From assembly GCA_008973525.1 (NCBI GenBank), contig WACJ01000118.1, forward strand, positions 682,001-746,000: 64,000 nt of DNA. Reading direction: 5' to 3'. Below are positions 12,166 to 22,382 of the stretch, piece after piece. The position numbers and the translations under genes are program-made. The notes under the pieces were generated by a model that saw only the letters and a list, made by a program, of their open reading frames with translations, made no database searches and was not told the origin of the DNA. The stretch is from Stenopsyche tienmushanensis (taxonomy: Eukaryota; Arthropoda; Insecta; Trichoptera; Stenopsychidae). Position 1 is the first letter of the stretch; every line of letters starts with the position of its first letter.

Positions 12166-15100
12166 ATTAAGTCTATATTGCTCATGTCATTCGGATAAAG
12201 TATATTGTTTTTGAATAAATTTGCATACTATAGTATATCCGGCATGGACGAAATTTTTATTCGATTTTTATTTGTGTTGCATTTGGATCGCATCTCGATG
12301 TGAATAAAAGATAATCGCAAAATAATGATTGCCTTCCTCTCCCAATTTGGAATTTGGCATCCGTATTGGCTTTTGATTTAACTCAGCCTTCCCACCGTAA
12401 GTTCGTCTAAGTGTAATAACGCCCAGGTTAAGCCACCGCTCCATCTATAATTTCAGTCGGATATATACGCTCTGTAGATGGTCGTTAATCCACAATTTCC
12501 AACCGAATCGTCAATTAGAAACAGAACGCAACTTTGAAATAATTATGATGGATCTTAATTGAATCAGGCGCGGAGCCTAATGCGCGAAGCTGCGGGAGGG
12601 AGTCTTCGCCTGAGCACACCGAATGTGAATTATATCCATCAAACTGTGTTATTGTGATAAAGCTATTATGGGCACTTTGCTGTGCTACCACAGTGTGTAC
12701 ACGTGTGTGTGCACGCTAATATCACTGCTGATGGGAAAGCTGTGTCATCAGACCAATAGTGCCATGGTCTCAGACGTGGGAAAGTCGTGACGTATCCCAT
12801 ACATAGCAATTTTAGAGAAACCCCTGAGTGCCCTCCGAGTCATGCTTTAGATGATGGCCGACTATAAAACAATCTCGCATCATGAGATGAATGAGCCGCC
12901 GATAAAAGTATCCATGCCACGGAACAACCATATTGCTAATATGGGAACAAACCGCCATATGAATACCAGCCAAAACGCTGACATACACACACACACACGG
13001 GCTTTGTTCGAACGCGACCACTTTTAAAACCAACCACTATCATTTAAAACCATATACGTGTACATTTAGGGCTTAAATTCAATAATAAATGTTAAAAGTG
13101 CCACACTATTCAATTATTGCTCGGGCCTAATGGAGGGGTGTCGCGTTCATCACTCAGCGGAATGGAGTATAAACGATGTCGTATAACGCGCAAAATGTTA
13201 CACACGTTTTTTAAACTACAATCAAAAGTTTTTTATAAACACATTCGAGGAATTCAAACACAAAATACAAAGAAGCAATGCGTCTAGAATTCCACGAAAA
13301 TATAAAGCGATGAATGCATTGAAAAATTCAAACCATGATGTTCCATCACTGAAAAATAATTAATTTCGCCAAATTGATCGAACGGCCATAAAAATTGGAT
13401 TTAACACATTTATTGCGGTTCGCAACGGAAGTTTCTAATTAAATTCAATGTATGGGCGTAAAGAGGTTGTGGCTTAAATCGAGCGTGCGGTCCCTCGCAA
13501 ATTGACAACTGTCACACACAATTGACGGTTTTAGCGCCATATGGCGTCTTAAATTTATATCAAATCATACTACGTGTCTTTTGAGAAATTTGAGCGCCAA
13601 ATCATCGTTTGTATTACACAAGCATCCCCCAATGTGCTCAAAATTGCATATTGCATAACATCTGAGTTATATTTATGAACACTCATCCAGCGAGTCAATG
13701 AAGTGAGCGTGTCGTTGAATAGAACGGTCAAAATATTAAAGAAATATCACTCTTCAGAATGATAAGGATGATGCTTGTGTATTCAATATGTCTTCATCGA
13801 AACCAAGTTGTAATAAAAATAAACGAAAAATCGCTGATGAACATCGAAATTTCCAAGAAAAGTGGGAATTAGAATATTCTTGATGTGAAGGAAAAGATAA
13901 AATAATCTGCTTGATATATAATAATTAGATCTTAGAGTTGATTGTTATATTGCTGATTGTATTTATTTAGCTTCATGATTAAGTTAATATCAATTCATTT
14001 CAGTACATAGTATGAATCATTGATGCTCAATTGCATCCAAGTAATGTTGTGGTATTACCCAGAGCGTTTAATTGACTTTCATATTAGTAGATGATTACAT
14101 TTGTCAATTAGTTCCAAAGTCATCAATATGTCAACGAGGAATAAGCACCATCTTAATCTAGAAGCAATAACCATACAGTTATCGAGATGATTAACACTAG
14201 CCCTATGCCTCGTGATTAAATTAATTGCTAATATGCAGTTAGCATTTATGTGCACACGATGCAGATGCATCGAAGGCGATTGTGTGGATGAAAGTGAAAT
14301 GCCACTTCATTTGTCTCAATACATAAAATATACAGGGGACGAGTTTGCATATAAGCGTTTAAGCGCCCGAGCAATCGTGAAGAGGGGGATAGACACTGCA
14401 CTGAAACGCAGGGAACCACAGGCAGGAACAACTTAATGCAAAGTGCATATGGCTGTTTTACCGCCCAGATGTGGATGTACACGTAAATGCATTGTGCTGC
14501 TTAATCCAATCACCCCCCTTCGACATTGTGGCGAGTAATTCAATAAAAAAATGATAATCTTAATAGTGGGATTGTCGTGGAGCGTGACGAATACCATATT
14601 CGGGATGGCGTGTGGTTGCAAAGTGGGAATGAAGGTTATTATCATCATTAGGCGGAATAATATGCCATAACTGAGTATGGCTTTAAAGTGTATTCGATAC
14701 TAAAGTGAGGGAGAATCCATCCACAGTATAATAATTTTAGAAGTAATAATCCACTATGAGAAATGTGTGCTTTCACATCACTACAGCAAATTGCTTGTAT
14801 TGGCAACATGTGTGTCCATATGGATACGCAAATATTTTACGAGCCACATTTAAATAAATAAGCCCACATATATCAATCTAGTAATATTACCACATTGAAA
14901 AATTAACATATTTAATTTAAAAGTCAAATTATTATATAATAGTTGTATTCTAAAAAAATATTATATTATTTTTAGTAAGCAATAAATTCTAAGTATAAAC
15001 TGGTCTCGAAATATCAATAGGCCGGTAGGGAGGGTGTCCGACTCATACACATTATGCGCATGCGTCTTTGTTATATGTATGCATTAGATCAATAGTAAGC

Positions 15101-17689
15101 CTATTTTATTATATATTACACAAACACGTGATATGGAAAAAAATAATGCATTAAATCAACCTTTACTAGTAAATAAGAAATGTCAACCTATCATGCAAGA
15201 CTTGAATATCGACTAAAACTTTGTGATATTTATTGCATCAAAAAGTCAAAATTTTTGAAATTCACAATCAATATTGATATTAAAAGATCGATTATGGGCT
15301 ATCAATTTTATAAATGACTGGAATAAAATGAGGTAGAAGGTATCACCTCATTCGGTCAGATCATCACATTCGGTTGCATTCATTATTATCCTGCAATATG
15401 TTCTCATTTATTCCCATATCCAAGTCTGAATCCATAAATATTCCACTGCTTGTAATATGAATAATAAAAATCCCAGCTATACAAATGAAGACAAAGTGTG
15501 TCCTCTGTCATTTATTTGTTGTTTCCGTGGGAATGCTGAAAAGGTATATGATTATGTGGTTATAAAGCAGAACATTATGTACTTTACGTGTGAGCTGTTT
15601 TTATAGTAAGATTGTCAATATGATTATGTAAATCGTTCTTAAAATATCAACAATGAGATTAATTTATCTGTTGATATAAAATATATAATACTAGTAAGCT
15701 TGGTTACATATTTGATTACATAGATATCATTATATGATGAAGTGAATCCACAATATGTATTCTAAATGTTAGGAAAGTGGGTTCGGTTCAAAACTTTTAT
15801 TATGAAAGTTCGGATCCAAATCCAGATTATGGAACGACATTTCAGCATACTAACAAATTTGGGACTTGTACTATTCAATTTTTAACAAATTTGAATAAAA
15901 ATAATGAATAAAATCAACTTTTTCGAGGAGTTAAGAAGTTTAATTTTAACTGCGCAATTCTCACGCATCTTTTATTGATGGTTTCGATCCAGACTTAGTC
16001 TAATTTCTTGGATTTGAATAAGCAAATACCGAAAGTAGAGCTGATTATTAAGAATTGGATTTCTAACAATGACCAAAATATCACTTAAAATTAATGATAA
16101 TTTCGATACCCACTCATAGATTCCTATTCAAATAATCCTATCCAAATTTAATAATACGTGGAAGATAATTTGAAACTACTACATGATTAATTATTTCCAT
16201 AGAAAAGACTCTTATGGAGATCACTTACGCTTAAGTTCTATATTTGGTAAGAATATAAGATTTTTTTTATGGGGGGGATGGGGTGGATTTTGATGTAAGT
16301 AAACTTCATTATATCGGTACGTCTTAAATATTTATCACAAACCCGTAAGCAACACGTTTATGTATTCTTCCTAGTTTCTACCGGCGAATAAAAAACGATG
16401 TCCCAATAGTCTCCTCGAGAGCCATCATCACACGCTGAAGAAACCAGCAACTTGGAGAAGACTTCTCGCATTATTATGGAGCAGATACGCCGACACTCTT
16501 TCATACTTAACGGCCCATAAAACTTTACAACCGTTATAAATACTCGCCCCCAGTCGATGTTTACTTTTTTCTTCGCCCACCGCCTTTTTACTAAGCCCTC
16601 AAATTTTAGTCCCGTCGTTTGGCGCGTTTAATGCCCTATAGTTAATTATGGCACATTACAAGAAACACCCAAAACGCTACAAATGAAACTAAGAAGAAAT
16701 TACAGCTCCTGTCGCTTCGTACGGCTTTGATAATGAGATGATTTATACTAGTTTCGAAGTTATGGCGTTTCGCCGAGTTGGCAGGAAATCGTTCGGGGTT
16801 CGAGTAATACGACCGTTTGTTAAATCCAAGACATTACGTACTGCCGTATAAACCTCGTAACGTCGGGTCGAATAAGCTAAAACCTCGAATTTCGCAGCCG
16901 GCAGGAGTCAAGGATATTTCGGAAGGTAAAGTTGGCACAACAGAACCCATGCGACTGCTGCTGCGGTCAGATGGACCGCCCACCACCCCCACATGACAAT
17001 TTAGCCACCCCTGCGGTGCCCTCTTAGATGCTCTGCACACCCGGCTGACGAATCTCCCATAAACTCCATCGAAACATTTTAATCGAATATATTCAACTGT
17101 ATTCACATAGATCAAAGCATGAGACGCTAATAGTTCAGCCTACATGGATGGACCATATTTTGCTTTTAAATACAGTAAAGTTTCTGTAGAAAAAATATTA
17201 TAGAAATCGTCTACTTTCTGGTAAGTTAATTTCAAGTACATTCGTAAAACCTCATACATATTTAATATGTATGACATAAATTAAATGATTCCAGATGTGT
17301 CCATCCCTGCATTAATCTGCATCAATTTGAAGCATTTTGTAATACATTTAATTTTAACATCGACTGTTTGTCAATTTTAATGCCAAATGTATGTGGTTTA
17401 TTTGGCATATATTGTGTAAATCAGCGTCGAGCTTTTGATGTAATGAATTGTTCATCTGTTGAAATATTATCATTTGACCGTTGTCTATAAATTGAATGTT
17501 TCTGATATTAAGGCAAACATATTTGTACGTAATATAATATTTGTTTCGAAACATTGGAAAGAAGATCTCAATAGAATTATGATTTTGTTCAATTATTTAG
17601 GTTCTGATTAATTTTATATTTGTTATCGGAGAAATATTTTCATGAATAAAGGCGGTTATGTTAAGTAAAAATCGGCATACCGTCCATTT
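12166..17689. other. Long unique AT-rich stretch
   Basis: No gene seen. A short (AC)7 run lies at 12,985-12,998 and a Rep-E piece at 15,781-15,830. Frames at 14,212-14,482 and 16,834-17,115 have no motif. Confidence 0.4.
15781..15830 (-). repeat. Rep-E short repeat
   Basis: On the minus strand it reads ATCCGAACTTTCATAATAAA, closely matching 49,031-49,075 and 48,041-48,083. Boundaries and origin are unknown. Confidence 0.35.
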
Positions 17690-17880
17690 TACATATAAGT
17701 ACATTTTTGACCTCATCGTTTGTTTTGTAATTTTTCCCATCAAAAAATACTACATAGATCTAAAAAGATGGAAATCTGACGGAGCGATGTCTGAAGAATA
17801 AGGAGGATGTTGGATTGTCTTCCATCCCATGCAGTTCCACCAAACAGTCAAAAAAAAATGTTTGTTGTCAGACTGCCCAT
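17690..17880 (-). pseudogene. Mariner transposase relic (C-terminal catalytic region)
   Basis: Read on the minus strand, 17,809 down to 17,753 encodes HPPYSSDIAPSDFHLFRSM. This is the signature around the third catalytic aspartate of the mariner D,D34D transposases; the aspartate of APSD is retained. The frame continues after one in-frame stop as YFLMGKNYKTNDEVKNVL, which also fits mariner order (RSM, then FL-GK-, then DVK-L). Upstream, CMGWKTIQ corresponds to the WEVLPHPPYSPD lead-in. Only about 60 codons are recognisable, frames are broken on both sides, and I could not identify terminal inverted repeats or TA duplications. It is a dead fragment of a Tc1/mariner-superfamily transposon, with no coding role now. 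Confidence 0.8.
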
Positions 17881-18116
17881 AAGTATAGTCACGGTTCTAC
17901 TAATATTAACCTTTTAAATTGAAAAGCTGAAAGGGATAAAAAATGTATGTACATATTCATATCATTCTATTTTTTGTTAAAAGTTTTTATAACTTTGCTC
18001 ATGTAGTTTAAACTCTGTCAAATTCAGGTGTGTTGTAAATCTAGTATTAAATAAAGTTGGAATGTTTTTTTACAATATATTTGTGTGATGTAGTATGTAT
18101 AATGGCCTGTAAGATC

Positions 18117-18375
18117 GATTAAACGGTCGAACTAGTAGCTTGATTTTCATGGGTTCAAACCTACAGGAGGAGTGTCTGGTGACCACATTTTTAAAACATG
18201 TTCAAAGGAATGGCTAAAAGCAACGTTATATAGCCATTCTTTTTATGAGACTATTGCCAACCATTTTGACATGGTTTTTCATAGCGTATACATGTTTTTA
18301 AAAATGTGATCGCCAACCACATCTCCTATAGATTTGAACACAAGATGATTGAGTTAAGAGTCCGATCACTTAATC
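18117..18375. mobile_element. Rep-B: 259 bp foldback element with tRNA-like arms
   Basis: The left arm (18,117-18,200) and the reverse complement of the right arm (18,291-18,375) align almost without gaps over about 84 bp at roughly three-quarters identity. Both run from GATTAA through GTTCAAA and GGAG to CACATTTTTAAAA. Each arm has a B-box-like GTTCAAAYCT about 40 bp from its outer end. The 90 bp centre contains a second hairpin, GGAATGGCTA/TAGCCATTCT. Partial copies lie at 2436-2580 and 35,950-36,064. It may be a MITE, or a head-to-head SINE dimer. Target-site duplications are not evident. Confidence 0.6.
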
Positions 18376-20582
18376 GCGGAACTTTTATTGCAAAAATCCT
18401 ACTTTATTTTAGTAATCTTAAAATATGAAGAGCTTCGAATGTCATTCAAAGCTAGCATACATGCCACGACTTGGGAAGATCTAAAGTTTTCCTTTTCAAA
18501 CAAAACTATGTGCTTTTAATCCGTACAAGATTTCGCACGAATTTCCCGGCATTTTCCGAGGAAAACTTCAGTCATCCGCTTCCGTTGGCCCAATAACGAG
18601 TCCATAGAAGAACCTTCGATTGACGTGCTCGCATTTCGACACATATTGATGATCTGTGTCCGTCCAGTCACGTCACACAGCTCCTGTGGAATGTTTTTTA
18701 ATAAAGGCTCGAGGCGTGTGAATATTTTACCAATTACGCAGGTTCAGGCGTCAAATGTTTCAAAATTTAATTACAGCGGATAAAAGTCTGAGAGGGAGGT
18801 TAGCGACGGGCCCTGGGCGCCTTCCTAATGAGCTTTGCCGGCATTAACCCTCGCCAAGCCGGCAACTCCTAATGAAAGCCGTCAGCTACCAGACGGCCCG
18901 CTAATATCGACAACTTGCAGTAACGAACCGGCAAATGTCGGCAATACCGTCGACCGACGTAGCTCGAGTCGTCATAACGACACCGCGGAAAGCGGCTGCC
19001 ACCAGCAGAGGAAATGGGTTACGGACAATCACACGCCTGGCAAAATCCCATACGCTTAGTCCAAGCCGTGGCAAATTTACTCAACTCATGCTGAGATTTA
19101 GTTAGAACTATCTTCAGCTCAATTAACTTTGAATTTATGATACGTATCAACGTTTTCCAACCTGAGGACAAATTTGTTTAGAGAATGTTCAAAAATTAAT
19201 ATTCACGTCAAAATGAAACTCGGACACTTGTTTTTGCATTCATATTTGCTGCAAATGCTATTATTTTGTGTCAAAAAATGTATATACGATTTGACATAAC
19301 GTTAACATTCTAGTTTTATTGTATTTATGAACTATTCTTAATTTAATGAGGCATGAGGAATTAGCAGAGTTCCCTCGTCATTTCAAATGCAACGATATAT
19401 CGTCGTTGACACATTCTGCGCAAATATTGTCAACGACGATATGTCGTTATCTAACACTAAGAAATCCTCAGAAAAGTATCATCTAGAAATCGCTTTTATC
19501 TGATAGTTGATAATGAAACCTTAAAAAAAATTTAATTATAAGCATTTGTGAAAGAGTGTATGTCTGATTTTCATTTGGATTTATTATGGCAGAGATATTT
19601 CAGTATATGGATGAAAATGTTTGTCTAGAATTGTTTTTATTACCAGACGATTTCAGATGAAATTGTTGTAATGTGCTGTTAAGTTATCTTAGCGTTACGT
19701 TACGATAAAGACACTCAGGATTGGGACAAGTTATTTTATTAGAATGTGAAATGAGCCGTGAGATCTGCCATAAAATACAATATTCCCGATTGGCGAAACT
19801 AAGACCATCTACGGGAACCGAGCGCCATTTTGCCAGGATATCACCCGGCTAACTGCCTCTGCCGGTTTGAAATTAGTTTCAAAACAGGCAAACAAACAGA
19901 GGTGAAATCCGAACCCAAACACTCGCCCCAGACAAACTTTGCAAAAATACCTACACGCCGTAATGCGACGACGCTCTCGCACCGGAGGAATTAAAATCGG
20001 CACATCCATGACAGGATTCGTAAAATTTCATCACGGAAACCAATAATGGCAGAGGGGTGGAACGAGTCCAAAAAAGAGACGTTTGCAGGTGGATGCGGTT
20101 TTCCAGAATTATACGAAATCGCGGCACACCATCGAGGATACAAGGACGAGAGGAAGTAGGGTGGCAGTTGTGATGAAACCACAGCGCCACCTGCGGAGAA
20201 GTCCGGAATTCAATTAGAGAATCTCACAACGACGAAGCCGGTGACCACCACCTCTCCGCCTTCATCCTGTTTCCCTGAACAAACTGCGTTCTTCCACACC
20301 AGCTCATGTGACCTTTCTAAATATCCCATAAACCAATGCGGAACGACTTTATATTTAATATCGCAAGATGCATTAGCATATACTGCGTCCTACGACGAAA
20401 TGCGCAGGCTGTCCGAATAAATGAAAACCCTGCTGTGTACATACGGTAAGGCTGAAAATATTTTACTTGACTCCGAGCAAAGTATTCATGTGACACTAAA
20501 GAAGTCCTATTGCTCCCTACACAAATCTGTTTTCTTACGCCGATGAAATAAAATAGGGCTTCGAACCGGAATTGAACTGAAA
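18376..20582. other. Unique stretch
   Basis: No gene seen. It contains the stem-loop at 19,391-19,448. The open frames between 18,835 and 20,190 lie in GC-richer patches and have no motif. Confidence 0.4.
19391..19448. other. Stem-loop, 21-bp stem and 16-nt loop
   Basis: AACGATATATCGTCGTTGAC followed by A pairs with TGTCAACGACGATATGTCGT followed by T. There is a single T/G position, a wobble pair in RNA, and the loop is 16 nt (19,412-19,427). Each arm is itself nearly palindromic around ATAT. A related single arm, AACGACGATATATCGGCGTT, occurs at 38,347-38,366. It could be part of a transposon end or an RNA hairpin; pairing stops outside the 21 bp, shorter than most pre-miRNAs. Confidence 0.5.
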
Positions 20583-20934
20583 TCAAAATCCTCAAAGAGG
20601 TAGAACACAATGTTGTGTCCGAATTCCAGTAACTCATAAAAAGCATTCTTACACGTTGAGCTTTGAGACAGACAGAGACGGAGAGTGTCTTGTACGTTAA
20701 ATTTGGAGAGAAATAGATTCGGAGAGTTATTTTGTGTACATCATACGATTATATAGATCGCTAACCCAAATGTATCGACTAATAATGATATGTGAATGAT
20801 ATAATGAATCGATTTCAAATGCATTGTTTATGTTTACACAAAGAAATTACTGAATATTGTGTGCTATCGACAGTGTTTATACAAACTTTATACACGCTAT
20901 GGCGGTCCTGACAGATAAGTGGATTTGTATAGAT

Positions 20935-21961
20935 CAGGGGCGTCCAACATTTTTTGTCTTGGGAGCTACTTTTCAATTTAAAATTGTCTCGGGATCGACT
21001 TCTAATATGATTCTTATGGGATTAGTATTGATTATTCTGGATTCATCACCCTCCATACATGAGAAGAGTTGAGTTGTGATAATGGGATATCATTTTGGAA
21101 TTCAACTTATTGCAATTCAACCTCACACTTGTTCAATGAAAATAGCATTGTTATATTTTGAGCAAGACTTTGGATATTTTCTTCGTTCATATTCAACAGT
21201 GATAATATAAAGCTGCAAACTGTATTAAGCTTTTCAAAAAATGTGCGAATCTTCTTTCGATTTGATCTAATATTTTCTCCAATACAGCAATATATTCTTT
21301 GTAATTATATAAATTTACGTTTTCACCAATCTCATTTTTTCAATTATAAAAATGGGTGAAAACCTTTTTACGCAGTCTCGATATCCATAGTTTCAATTTC
21401 ATCTTGAAAAGATTTACTGATGAAATCATATCAATAATGGTTTTGGATTTTCCTTGTAATTCCAAATTCATTTAATTTAATTTAGAAATTAAATCTGTCA
21501 AAAATGCTAGTTTTAATAGTCATTCCTTATTTTGGAGATAATTTGACCTTTCGTCCTTTCTCTCAATTAAAAATATTCTTATTTCGGGTATTAACTCCCG
21601 AAATCGAACAAGAACAAGTCCTTTACTCGACCATCTTATTTCATTATGTATCAGCAAGTATTCGTAATATTTGTTTACTTCTTCTAAAAGCAATTTGAAT
21701 TTTCTTCTCTGCAGCGGCATACTTCTGATGGCATTGATTATCTTTATGGTAATTTTCAAAAAAAAATCTGAAAACCGTTGTCAAAGAATGGCACAAGCGC
21801 GGTCTTACTTTGACCATTCGTTCGATCTCCAGGTTTTTATTTTTCATCGTCGGCTGTAAATATATGTATATAAAGTAATGTATAATAAGAAGTCTATGTA
21901 TAAAGTAAGTCGTCAATATCGACCAAATTTTGCTTAAAGATCGACCGGTTGGACGCCTCTA
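20935..21961 (-). mobile_element. hAT transposon, internally deleted, with 8-bp duplications
   Basis: The element starts CAGGGGCGTCCAAC and its reverse-complemented right end starts TAGAGGCGTCCAAC, so 12 of 14 terminal bases match; CAGnGG is typical of hAT. It is flanked by GTATAGAT at 20,927-20,934 and 21,962-21,969, the 8-bp duplication expected of hAT. Its insertion site is known precisely because it interrupts a Rep-A copy. A decayed transposase lies inside on the minus strand. At 1,027 bp it is far shorter than an autonomous hAT element. Confidence 0.88.
21060..21760 (-). pseudogene. hAT transposase pseudogene (ZBED/GTF2IRD2-like C-terminal half)
   Basis: Reading the minus strand from 21,759 downward, INAIRSMPLQRRKFKLLLEE and EIRWSSKGLVLVRFRELIPE occur in one frame. 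They match the 'FIR--LNHRQFK-LLEE ... EVRWLSRGKVLKRFFELR' region of hAT transposases that gave rise to ZBED, SCAND3 and GTF2IRD2 proteins. Further down, near 21,471, MNLELQGKSKTIIDMISSVN continues the family order (LN-LNLQLQGK---I-DM---V). Near 21,310, YKEYIAVLEKILDQIERRF matches the following 'Y---L--L---F--RF' segment. Frameshifts and stops separate these blocks. The N-terminal BED finger and first catalytic region are missing. It cannot make a working transposase. Confidence 0.82.
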
Positions 21962-22044
21962 GTATAGATGATAAGTGGCGGACAAGCAAATATAGCATCT
22001 AAGATTTTGATAATTTTAAATTAGCTCACTACTCAAAGGGTTAA

Positions 22045-22195
22045 GATTAAAGAATATAAAAGAGACGCGGAGAACCACAGTGCGTTAACATTTGCTTAAT
22101 TTTAGTTGAGTCAGTTTAGTTAGCGCCAGTTTAGTCCGACCAATCGTCTTGGCCGCGGGAAGTTCTGGTCTTTCCGCGACTTTCTTTAAGTGCAT
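22045..22195 (+). promoter_or_regulatory. Promoter-like segment between two Rep-A copies
   Basis: TATAAAAG lies at about 22,056-22,063, and about 25-30 bp downstream ACAGTGCG resembles an arthropod initiator. The layout resembles the U3/R junction of an LTR retrotransposon, and GTTAGCGCCAGTTT follows. No LTR pair, primer-binding site or coding remnant is seen. It replaces the left part that other Rep-A copies have, so it might be part of a longer Rep-A variant. Confidence 0.25.
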
Positions 22196-22382
22196 TTTTT
22201 TATGTTTATGCAAATAAATTACCGAATATTGTGTGTTATTGACAGTGTTTATTTATTTATGTACAAGCTTCATACACGCTGAGACTCTCCTGACAGATAA
22301 ATGGATTTTACGAATGATAAGGCGCGGACATAACATCTAAAATTTTCATGATTTAAAATTAGCTCACTACTCAAATGGTTAA
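22196..22382 (+). mobile_element. Rep-A copy 3 (right part)
   Basis: It matches from ATGTTTATGCAAATAAATTA through GTGTTATTGACAGTGTTTAT to the right end TTAGCTCACTACTCAAATGG with TTAA at 22,379-22,382. It lies just 150 bp after copy 2 in the same orientation. Confidence 0.6.

Larger units (their letters stand above)
20583..22044 (+). mobile_element. Rep-A copy 2, split by a hAT element
   Basis: The left end is degraded (CTCAAAGAGGTAGAACACA near 20,591). The core GTGTGCTATCGACAGTGTTT lies near 20,859, and the right end TTAGCTCACTACTCAAAGGG is followed by TTAA at 22,041-22,044. The body is interrupted at 20,934 by the hAT element and resumes at 21,970 with GATAAGTGGCGGACA, exactly the continuation seen in other copies. 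Confidence 0.6.
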
